A DNA stretch of 64,000 nucleotides from Pomphorhynchus laevis (lineage: Eukaryota; Acanthocephala; Palaeacanthocephala; Echinorhynchida; Pomphorhynchidae). The translations under genes and the position numbers were made by a program. Positions 55,490 to 64,000 of this stretch are shown here, in pieces; positions within the stretch are counted from its first letter, which is position 1; each line of letters starts with the position of its first letter. The notes beneath the pieces were generated by a model, which searched no databases, was not told the origin of the DNA, and was given only the letters and a program-made list of their open reading frames with translations. Where the stretch lies: the NCBI GenBank assembly GCA_012934845.2, contig WNNJ02001541.1, positions 1 to 64,000 on the forward strand. Direction: 5' to 3'.

Positions 55490-56210
55490 ACAAAATCAAT
55501 TCAGCTAACTGAGTCTACGTATTTAATATAAAATAAAAAAATAAATAAAAATAATAATGCTAAATCAATAGATCAAAATTTAATAATTAGATATTAAATA
55601 ATTATAAATAATTGTTATAATATTTTATATAACTGTTATCAGGTTAAAATAAAATTTAAAATTTAAAATAAAAGTCAATTTTTATGAATTGATTAATAAA
55701 CCAATTAAAATAAATAAAGATAAATCTAACTGAGTAGAAATACGTAGACTCATCTAACTGAGTCTACGTATTTAATATAATTATAAAATAAACAAAGCAT
55801 AATAATGCTAAATCAAAATTTAATAATTAAATAATAAAATTAATAATTGTTTTTAGATTTTCTATAATTTAAATCAAGTTAAAATAAAAAATTAAAATTT
55901 AAAATAAAAGTCATTTTTATGAATTGACTAATAAATAACAGACGTTGTATCAGAATAAGAATTAGAGGTCATCAGGAGGAACTGCTATGCTATCAGGTTT
56001 CGGCCCCTAACTCCTCTACCCAACATAGCAGCGGGGCCAAATACATTCTAATGACGTATTTCCTCTGAAATAACTATCCAGTATCTTATTCTAATACAAA
56101 GTATATTATTTATTATCCATCCATAAAAATTTGCCACTTAAGAGTTTAAATTTATTCTTTATATTATTGTGTTGATTTATATATTTTACTATTTTCTGCT
56201 TGATGTTATT
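55490..56210. repeat. R1 repeat copy, best preserved
   Basis: It starts with duplicated AACTGAGTCTACGTATTTAA (55510 and 55760) and has AAAATAAAAGTCA and ATGAATTGACTAATAAATAA. The core at 55964-56045 reads GAGGTCATCAGGAGGAACTG, GTTTCGGCCCCTAACTCCTC and CAACATAGCAGCGGGGCC. It ends in TATTATTTATTATCCATCC and TAAGAGTTTAAATT. No coding sequence. It abuts the PLE RT piece at 56.2 kb. Confidence 0.8.
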
Positions 56211-56226
56211 TTTATAGTAACCTAGT

Positions 56227-56880
56227 TTAAAATATGTATCTATTTAAATTATTTAAATGATTTTGAAGAAAGCCAATATCATTACATATTGTTGCAATTC
56301 TTAAAATTTCATTATTTAATGTATTATATTTTATATTATATGGTATGCATGAATGATCATGCAAAAATATGTTTATTGTAAATTTAAATATGTCATCTTT
56401 ACGATATAAATTAATAGTAGTTTTAGTTAATGTTAATTTAATGTTCATATCTAGATATACACCTTCTTTATCATTAATATTGGTTTTGTTAAGAATAAGG
56501 CTTTCTGGATAAATTTGTTCACTAATTGAATAAAAATTATTAGAATTAAATACACATATATCATCAATATATCGAAACATATATTTTATATATTTATATT
56601 GTTTAGATTTAGTTTTTACACAGTTATGAACAAATTCATAATCTATATAATTCAATATATCGAAACATATTATATATCTTTATATAATTTATATTTACTT
56701 TTTAAAACAGTTGTGAATAAATTCATATTATATAAAGCTTAAAAACAAGTCAGCTATAATTGGGCTACTATTACCACCCATTGGAACACATTTTACTTGT
56801 CTAAATATAGATGTATCTACCTTTAAATAATTTTGATTTATCAAAATATTTAAGGATTCTAATAATTCAATTTTATAGAT
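56227..56880 (-). mobile_element. Penelope-like element RT core
   Basis: The minus strand, from about 56880, reads VPMGG and PIIADLF (the PLE motif before the active site). A 142-codon frame (56655-56227) follows with MFRYIDDICVFNSNNFYSIS, the catalytic YIDD, then SEQIYPESLILNKTNINDKE, VYLDMNIKLT, INLYRKDDIFKFTINIF and FLHDHSCIPYN. This is the best PLE RT in the window. It is broken between the two blocks and has no GIY-YIG part attached. Confidence 0.82.
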
Positions 56881-56939
56881 GATTAGAATTAATGTAATAT
56901 TAATTAATAGAATAATAATGATTAAATAATATATTAGTT

Positions 56940-57125
56940 ATAAACAAAACAAAACATAATAATGCTGAATCAAAATTAAATAATAAAATTAATAATTGTT
57001 TTTAGATTTTCTATGATTTAAATCAAGTTTAAATAAAAAATTGAAATTTAAAATAAACGTCATTTTTATGAATTGACTAATAAACAACAGACGTTGTATC
57101 AGAATAAGAATTGGAGGTCATCAGG
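56940..57125. repeat. R1 repeat, truncated at its core
   Basis: The left flank (ACAAAACATAATAATGCTGA, ATGAATTGACTAATAAACAA) continues to GGAGGTCATCAGGAG and then stops, exactly where the structured core begins. Confidence 0.65.
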
Positions 57126-57298
57126 AGACTAAACGGATAAGGTAAAGAAAACAATACTCTCTCAATTTAGGAGAAAAAAATTTAAGAGAGAAGTAAAATT
57201 TCAGATTATTACAAATTTTGAATAAAATTTGCTTTTATTTCGAAATTACCACAAACGGACCTCAAATATTTTATTAAATTGTGATAAAATTATCTTAC

Positions 57299-57467
57299 AT
57301 TTAACAGTAATGTCTACTGGACATCTCATTTGCACTGTCGTATCTGCATCTGGTCTGCTGCTCATAAAGTCGTCGTAGTGTAACCTGCATATTAACACTG
57401 CGCGTTCAAAAGCGGGTACCAACGTTAAATCAATTGTTGCTACTTGACGGAATTTAAACTCGTCTTT
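57299..57467 (-). CDS. Ig-superfamily receptor, domain 2 second half
   Basis: A 169-bp exon, phase 0 to phase 1, with acceptor GTTCACTATTTAG and donor AAAT|GTAAGA. It encodes KDEFKFRQVATIDLTLVPAF, then ERAVLICRLHYDDF and MRCPVDITVK. The order F....L.L.P....AVL.CR.H is the E-F strand signature of C2-set domains in receptors of the sidestep/nectin/CD80 kind. Phases agree with the exons on both sides. It contains no ATG-initiated frame of length and was found from splice sites. Confidence 0.68.
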
Positions 57468-57649
57468 CTAAATAGTGAACAACAATATGTTCTTGAATTG
57501 TGTATTGGTTAATCTTCCATTTTGAATGTAAACAATAATATTATTATATAACTACTCCAGAGTTACACTGATTTCACTGATTAATATCATACCAATATTA
57601 TCTTAATTCATTATAAAATATTAAATTTTTTAATAAAATTTGAATAAAT

Positions 57650-57850
57650 TCAAATAGTTTATACTGATCCATTATTGATAAATAATTATTGGATCTGGAT
57701 CAAAGGAAATACGCAATTATTTTTGATATTTCACTAACTAATGTAGGCATCTTCAGAAAATTACCATCTGAAGATGCTGACAGAGATTAGCGAAATATCA
57801 AAAATAATTACGTATTTCCTTTGATCCAGATCCAATAATTATTTATGTAT
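57650..57850. repeat. Compact fold-back with two inverted hammerhead-like cores, family H
   Basis: Arms GATCCATTATTGATAAATAA and ATCTGGATCAAAGGAAATAC face their complements. The minus core is at 57725-57756 and the plus core at 57768-57799 (CTGAAGA, hairpin, GAAATATCA), separated by only 11 bp. It is the shortest and cleanest member of the family. It lies in the intron between the two domain 2 exons of the receptor. Confidence 0.8.
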
Positions 57851-58975
57851 ATTTTTATTTATCTTTATTTTATTTATTTTTTATTTATTTTATTAATTTA
57901 ATAGCATAAATTCAAATTTTTTAATAATTTCTTTAATAATTGTCTAAATCTAATAAATATTAAAGCAATTTTAACTAATCCGAAAAGTTATTTCCTAAAA
58001 TTGTGCATGATAGGCACGCTTCTGAAAGAAACGTGTCTATCGTGTCTTCATATATTTAAATTTTTTAATGTTTTCATATATTTTTTCATAGATATTGTGT
58101 CTTAATATATTTTAATACTTATAAAACGGTTGTTAGAATATAGGTTCCCATCGTTTATTGACTTTAGATTTCCTAAAAATTTCCGAAAAGTTATTCCTTA
58201 CAGATTTTTCTAAATTATTATTTATTTTTACTTGGATTTAACTTGAAATTTATATGGAATTCTGGTACAAAATGATTCAGCTCAGGAGTCAATAAATTTA
58301 TTTATTTGCCATGGTTCACACTCTAAAGAAACCCTTATTTAAAAAGCATTAAATATATAAATACTGAAATACTAATGTAACGGATTATAAACCATACCCT
58401 TGCAATATGGCAATATTGAGGAGCCACAGTAAAATTCATACTTTTACGACAAGATTTTTATTAAAAAATAGAATTTATTCTAATTACATCAACTAAATTC
58501 ACTATAAATGATTTAGATTATTCATATCGAATAAAGTAATATAAGCAATACACAGTTGATACAACTAGCATTTATGTCATTTGGATCAATTAATTCGAAT
58601 GCAAATTATTTTACTCAACTCAATATAATTACGGAGCAAACATGTAATTGCATTTTACTCCCACTTATTCCATTTTGTAAATAGGTATATTAATAATATT
58701 TTATTATATAAAATAATAATATTATAATATTTTATTCATAGGTCAAATACTCAATATTTACTTTAAGATAAAAACGCATGTACAAAGCAAGATTTATAAT
58801 AAGTCGTCATAAGTTTAATTGGTATTTATCAAAGCAATGAATTGGTTCATAAAATTATTTCGAAACAATTAGTTTGAAATGATATTCTACTTCAACTTGC
58901 ACTTTATAAAAATCAGATCACTTAACTGAGCCTGAATTTTTTGTAATACAAAAAACTTTTGTAACTAAGAATTTT
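57851..58975. other. Intron sequence, nothing recognised
   Basis: A/T-rich intron DNA without an identified exon, RNA gene or known repeat. Confidence 0.45.
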
Positions 58976-60040
58976 TTAACTGATTAATACATAATATACG
59001 ATGTATCAGAATTAAGAATTTATATCAAAATTATTTATTAGAATAAAGGTTTTAGGTCATCAGAAAGAACCCCTATGTTGTAAGGTTTCGCCTCAAACCG
59101 ACATAACAGCGTGGCCAAGTTATAGCAATTCATATCTAATCATATCACTTGGTAAAGCTAAATATTTTGTTCAATAAATAAATTTAAGATGAAAATATTT
59201 TAATCATAAAAAGAATAACTTGTAATTTTTGTGAACCGATTAACAAATAATATATTATTTGATTAATAACTTGATTAATAAATGAATAATTATTATTTAT
59301 AATAATTATTATTTATAATCAAATAATAAATAACTATTATTTGATTAATAAATAAATAATTATTTTTAATTAATAACTTGTAAATATTAACAGATTTTTG
59401 TGAACCGATTAACAAATAATATACCATGTTTTATAATGAATACTAGAGGTCATCATAAGAACAGTTACATTTCCAGGTTTGGCATCAAACAACATAAAAA
59501 TGATGATAAAAATAATAAGGATATTAAATGTTAAATATTTTATTAATAAAAGTCAATTTTTACGAATCGACTAATAAATAATATACGAAGTATTCGAATA
59601 AGAATTAGAGATCATCAAAATGAAAAGTTACGTTGCCATGTTTCAGCCCCTATTCCTCGGCCCAATATAACAGCGATGCCAAATACACACTAATGACGTA
59701 TTTCCTCTGATGAAATTTGCTTAGTATAATTTCTTATTCCAGCACAGAGTATATTATATTACGAACTTCACTTCATATCAAGTAAATCACTTAGATAACT
59801 TAAATAAAGCTACATATTTGGTACGTTCAATTTAAAAATATAAATACTTAATTAAATTTTTTTATAACCTATCATTTTTATAAACTTATTAATAAATAAT
59901 ATACAATGTATTAGAATAAGGATTGAAGGTAATCAGGAGGAAGTGCTATGTTGCCAGGTTTCGTTCCCTATTCCTCGACTTAGCATAACAGCGGGGCTGA
60001 ATACAAGCTAATGATATATTTCCTCTTTATATTTTGCAGT
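58976..60040. repeat. Cluster of four R1 core copies
   Basis: Cores lie at about 59030-59125, 59440-59490 (partial), 59585-59740 and 59915-60035. Each is preceded by an AATAATATAC-type block and GAATTAGAGGTCATC-like start and followed by CTAATGACGTATTTCCTCT or a variant. Spacing is irregular (about 410, 145 and 330 bp), so this is not a simple tandem array. Sequence has diverged but paired positions often change together. Confidence 0.7.
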
Positions 60041-60247
60041 CATTTTAATAATTATGCTTAATAATAAATACTATTTAGTATTTAAAATATGTCAACATTC
60101 AATTCAAAGAGTAGTGTAGAGGACATAACGATTATTCAATATATTTATTTCTTGAAATTATATAAAATATAATATAATATAAAATATTATATAATATTTA
60201 AAACGGAATGTGATAACAATAATTGTCGGAATATAACAAAGGCTTAC

Positions 60248-60462
60248 ATCAATAAGTTCCCGTTCAATTCTATTTACTGGTATTTTCAATTGAATTCCAT
60301 CGGAGCCGTATAATATCCAGGATTGATGTGGTCCGACAACCTGCTGTTGTTTGTATGACAACTTATCCCTAATTGGCACGGAATAAAACTCGGTCGAGCA
60401 CGTAGTCGTTGTTAATTTGCCTGTTTCTCCGTAAATCACATTTGACTCACATCCATCAACGC
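60248..60462 (-). CDS. Ig-superfamily receptor, domain 2 first half
   Basis: A 215-bp exon, phase 1 to phase 0, with acceptor TTACAATTTCAG and donor GAT|GTAAGC. It encodes VDGCESNVIYGETGKLTTTT, then CSTEFYSVPI, QSWILYGSDGIQLKI and NRIERELID. GETGKLTTTTC fits the B strand with the first cysteine of a C2-type domain; its partner lies in the 57.4 kb exon (AVLICRLHY). A domain split by a phase 0 intron is common in this family. Confidence 0.68.
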
Positions 60463-60879
60463 CTGAAATTGTAATAGATTATTAATTTATCATGCATTTA
60501 TGCTTATTTTAATATAAAGAATAAAACCAAAGAAAATGCTGCTTTTCTAAAGTTGAATAATTTATTATAATGGAAAATGCTTATTACTTTACTCGGCCCC
60601 TTGGCTTGGGAACAACAAGAAAACGTATATTTAACAATTGAACTCAGGTGTTACAGCCAAAGTTTATAGTTATAAAATTTATTATCAATAATTTTATTTT
60701 GTCTTTTAATAATTTTATTAATGCTAAGATTTGTAAGATTAACTCAAAAGATCAAAGAACCATAATGAATATAATATTACTAATTATTAATTTAACTTGA
60801 TTACATCTGTGAGCTGAAATTCTTCTGATTGTGGCACGACATTATCCTCACAGGTATTGTTTCTATTCTTGATACAGCA

Positions 60880-61050
60880 GGACGCTACTAATCAGTCTGG
60901 GTGGGTCTCATCAGCTGCTGACCCAGACCTACATTTCACGTTTCGACCCTTATTTTCTGCTTTCTCCGTACACTGGTGCTGATCGGATTCGAACTCAGGA
61001 CGTCTGTATCGCGATTCAACGCTACATCCACTCAGCTGGCTGCTCCAATA
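60880..61050 (-). mobile_element. tRNA-derived SINE with hammerhead-like 3' part
   Basis: On the minus strand it begins GGAGCAGCC and has an A-box-like CAGCTGAGTGG and a B box GAGTTCGAATCC about 35 bases on, the internal RNA polymerase III promoter. The 3' half contains GGGTCGAAACG, then CAGCTGATGAGACCC. The two conserved hammerhead boxes GAAA and CTGATGA are flanked by GGGTC and GACCC that can pair. The end is near CCCAGACTG. It lies in the receptor intron; no target-site duplication was defined. Confidence 0.75.
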
Positions 61051-61831
61051 ATTTTTATTATATGAAATTAACAAATATATAATTATATAATTAAAATTAT
61101 AATTAGTAAAGTAATTATAAATCATTTTCTAAATTTCCCAATATATTTGCATCCGTGATTAAAAAATAATTGTCTTGAAACATTTTTTCTTGTAATGTGT
61201 GCAGATACATTTGAAAATCAAAAATATCTTTATTTCTTTTATAAAATAATTAGGTGGTGCTATAAATTTTAACGTACATAATGTCATGAAAATTTTTATT
61301 GGAGTTATTTGAAAATGTTCATATTTCAACGAATAATATCATTTTCTTAGTTAACCTACACTAAAAGCTATTATTTATATAGAGGCAGTATATTATATAG
61401 AGACAGTATATTGAATTATGTATCAAACTGCCTATGAAAAGAATGTATTGCAGTGGTTTTATTTGCTAAGATGAAACACTATTTAAACTTTTATGCAAAG
61501 ATGTTTTCTCTCAAATCTCTCGTTACAAGAAATTTAAAAATATTTTAAAAATGTATTTTAAATTTAAAATACAATTTATAATATAAAATGCATATATTTT
61601 AAAAAATTATAAAATATATATTCAAAATTAGAGTCAAATGAAAGTAAGATGTTGATTTACAAAATGGCAAATTTAAATAAGTTTAAATAAAATTAAATAA
61701 CATTAAATCATTTAATATCTTTTATTAGTATTGCTTCATAATTAATATTAAAACTATTTATTAAAACTATTTATTAAATATTTATTAAAAATAAGGTATT
61801 TAAAACATTTATTAAAAAATTAAATCGAAAC
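61051..61831. other. Intron sequence, nothing recognised
   Basis: A/T-rich, with a duplicated TATATAGAG(G/A)CAGTATAT motif at 61375-61415. No exon was supported. Confidence 0.45.
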
Positions 61832-62212
61832 CTTGAGTAAGGATGATCAATCTGTATCGAATAAGTTGTATTCGATGCTCCCCTTGTTCATCTTCAATCG
61901 ACAACCAATAATCCATGAATATATCTGATTTCACAATGTTTGCAATAAATAGGTGTCCATTTTCATTGGTAGAGTATCGTTCGCGTCCAGCGCTTAGCAT
62001 CATGTAATTTCCATCTCGATATACTATTAGATCGTATCGCTCTCTCATATTAAATGATTCCGACCAGGCTACATGGAATATTCGGCTATATGTTTTCTTC
62101 AATTTGTCAAGTAGCTGAAATACTTGTTGATGAACGGGTAGCGTCACAGATGAGTGTAAATACTTTGTAAAGAATACCATTCTAGGGCCAATTATTGATT
62201 TTTGCGCAATTT
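61832..62212 (-). CDS. Ig-superfamily receptor, first Ig-like (V-type) domain exon
   Basis: A 381-bp exon, phase 1 to phase 1, with acceptor AAATTATAG and a weak donor CAAG|GTTTCG supported by exact phase with the next exon. It encodes IAQKSIIGPRMVFFTKYLHS, then SVTLPVHQQV, RIFHVAWSES, YDLIVYRDGNYMML and NENGHLFIANIVKSDIFMDY followed by WLSIEDEQGEHRIQLI. The core tryptophan (HVAW), the LIVYRDG turn and the E-F-G strand pattern suit a V-set fold, but neither canonical cysteine is visible. If the donor is not used, the frame ends at 61812. The signal-peptide exon is not in view. Confidence 0.65.
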
Positions 62213-63350
62213 CTATAATTTATATTAATATTCTTGTTGGAAATACTTGCAGTGATATTTAACTAATATATCTGTAATATTTAATTATATATGAAATATT
62301 AATATTTAATATTACAACTTAAATATTTGGCTATTAAATAAAAACCATTGTTTAAATACATTTTTGTTAAGGACATTTGCTAAAATAAAAACATTCCTGT
62401 GGTGTTGATCGATAATATATAGTTTGATGATGCTAATAAATATGACTAATTAATAAATATTAAAGAATATTATATTAATTAATATAATATTTATTATATT
62501 AATTATATAATAATTATATTATTTATTATATTTATTAAATATTAATATTAAATAAATATTAAATATTAATAAATATTAATAATGCTAATAAATATAAATG
62601 CGAATAAATTAATCTATAGTAGATTAATTGCAAATCGACATATAGTAGAAGCATTATTGGGTTTAATATTATTTAGAAATATGATAATTATTATAATGGT
62701 TATAATATAGAATAAATACAAAATGAAATAAATGTAAAATAAAATATATTATTGCGTATATTTCTTGTTCTAGAGGTGATATCAGTTTGCTATTGAAAAT
62801 TAAAATATATAATAAAAGCGTTTATAAAATAACGAAATTTATTTTTAATTAATTTCAGTAGTCTTTAAAAATTATATTATTTTACTTAATGCCAGCGCAT
62901 TTAAAATAATGATAAATTATTATCAGTAAAATATTCATGTTCAATAAATTTTAATATCTTTTAAAAATTGCTTCTGTTCACTTAATATGAACACTTTGGG
63001 ATTCACGCATTTCTACAGAAAATATACTCAACAGAGCATGCGGAACTAATATTTTATAAAGCATTATTATTTATCATTTATAATGTAATATCAGTGATAA
63101 ATAAGATTTCTGAATATTGATGATGCTTAGCAAATCATCTAAAAATCAACTAATAATGTATTAAGTGTTTCGCATAGTTACAAAAGAATTATTTGGCATT
63201 CATTCCAGAGATAATGAGCGGAAGCCCAAAACGATCGATGTATCGATTTATACAGCCTTTTTTATCTTTAGTCGCATATTTTGATTAAAGCCCACTAAAT
63301 AATTTTTGGGATTATAAATTAAGCCAAAAATATTAAAAAATTAAAAAATT
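62213..63350. other. AT-rich sequence, signal-peptide exon not found
   Basis: This should include intron 1 of the receptor. No ATG with a hydrophobic run and a phase 1 donor was recognised. Runs of TTAATATTAAATAAATATT (62440-62600) are low complexity. Confidence 0.4.
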
Positions 63351-63351
63351 A

Positions 63352-63602
63352 AATTAGAAGAAAGATGGCAAAAATCAACGCAAAATTTATTAAATTAAAT
63401 ATTTCGATGCCTAGCTGGCATCATCTCCAGCAATTGTAAGAGTTTTAATAACCAATACTTATTTTAACGTTAAAAGTTCACTTTAAAATAAGTCTTGGTT
63501 ATTAAAACTCTTACAATTGCTGGAGATGATGCCAGCTAGGCATCGAAATATTCAATTTAATAAATTTTGCGTTGATTTTTGCCATCTTTCTTCTAATTTA
63601 AA
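63352..63602. repeat. Long fold-back with hammerhead-like cores on both arms
   Basis: The arms of about 100 bp are nearly identical (one difference seen) around a loop of about 45 bp. Each arm has CTGGAGA, hairpin GATGCC/GGCATC with loop AGCTA, then GAAATATT. The second box position A6 of the hammerhead consensus is G here. The arms begin AAATTAGAAGAAAGATGGCA. The high arm identity suggests recent formation or gene conversion. Confidence 0.78.
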
Positions 63603-64000
63603 TGCTATTACACCGTCGCAATCCTCATTCAAATTCAATTTAAAAAATTAAAAATAACAATAAATTATTTTTATATAAAATAACAAATTATTTATATATA
63701 ATAATTAACAAATATATAAAATTAGCATGATAAAATTTACATTATGTAATCAATTTTAATAACACAAATCATTTGATTATGTAAAATGTTTTTCTGCTTA
63801 AAGAAATTTTACTATAAAGATGCTAAAAGTAAACTTTTAGCATTTTTGGTCTGATAAATAGTTTTGTTAGTTTTAGGTATTTTCTCTTCTAATGTTAGAT
63901 AGTGTTATTAAACATGAGGGTTTCAGATAATTCCGAAAATGTGATTGACATTTTAATACTCAATTGAAAACTCTCTCTAATATTCTACACACGACAGAAA
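63603..64000. other. AT-rich right edge, nothing recognised
   Basis: No coding or repeat signal was supported up to the window end. The 5' part of the receptor gene may continue beyond. Confidence 0.45.

Noticed and set aside
55964-56045. R1 core as an HDV-like double-pseudoknot ribozyme
   Set aside because: The order GGCCCC, CTGCTATG, GGGGCC, CATAGCAG fits P1-P2-P1'-P2', but no P3 hairpin or P1.1 is visible and the first helix is lost in several copies. I keep only the claim of a structured RNA.
60970-61050. A functional tRNA gene
   Set aside because: The A- and B-box-like sequences are present, but no acceptor stem closes around them. The sequence continues into a SINE-type 3' part.

Overview
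The window reads as nuclear DNA of an invertebrate animal. It is strongly AT-rich, has host exons bounded by GT-AG splice sites on the minus strand, and is packed with non-LTR retrotransposons (LINEs), Penelope-like element (PLE) pieces, fold-back repeats, one tRNA-derived SINE and minisatellites. There are no bacterial-style operons. The mix of LINE, PLE and hammerhead-like repeats would fit an arthropod or another invertebrate, but I cannot name the species from sequence alone.

Layout. 0.5-2.8 kb: a decayed LINE (family G here). About 3-12.8 kb: dispersed minus-strand exons that I assign to a MYBBP1A/Pol5 homologue; the first two exons are convincing, the later ones progressively weaker. 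Their introns hold fold-back and tandem repeats. 13-36.5 kb: a LINE-dense block with two related subfamilies (A and B), CR1-like families C, D, E and F, and a copy at 33.5-34.4 kb. Family E (about 26.6-31.3 kb) looks whole, with two overlapping open frames. 37.1-37.4 kb: a two-exon gene for a 72-residue secreted peptide with an RGD motif between two cysteines. 38.3-41.5 kb: head-to-tail and inverted family B copies, one split by a fold-back element with a 13-bp target duplication. 41.7-44.7 kb and 53.3-57.1 kb: PLE pieces (reverse transcriptase and GIY-YIG nuclease) with associated repeats.

45.8-62.2 kb, minus strand: six exons whose splice phases all agree. They encode the mature part of a single-pass membrane protein with three immunoglobulin-like domains, one transmembrane helix and a cytoplasmic tail. 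Its introns contain LINE copies, a roughly 70-bp minisatellite, PLE pieces, a SINE and hammerhead-like fold-backs. The signal-peptide exon was not found and probably lies beyond the right edge.

Most unusual are three sets of repeats with RNA-structure signatures. The first is fold-backs carrying hammerhead-ribozyme-like cores (7.3, 8.2, 41.8, 54.2, 57.7 and 63.4 kb). The second is a repeat called R1 here, in about eight copies, with covarying helices that can form a pseudoknot. The third is a SINE whose 3' part has both conserved hammerhead boxes in permuted order. All family and structure calls are from reading; no database search or folding program was run.
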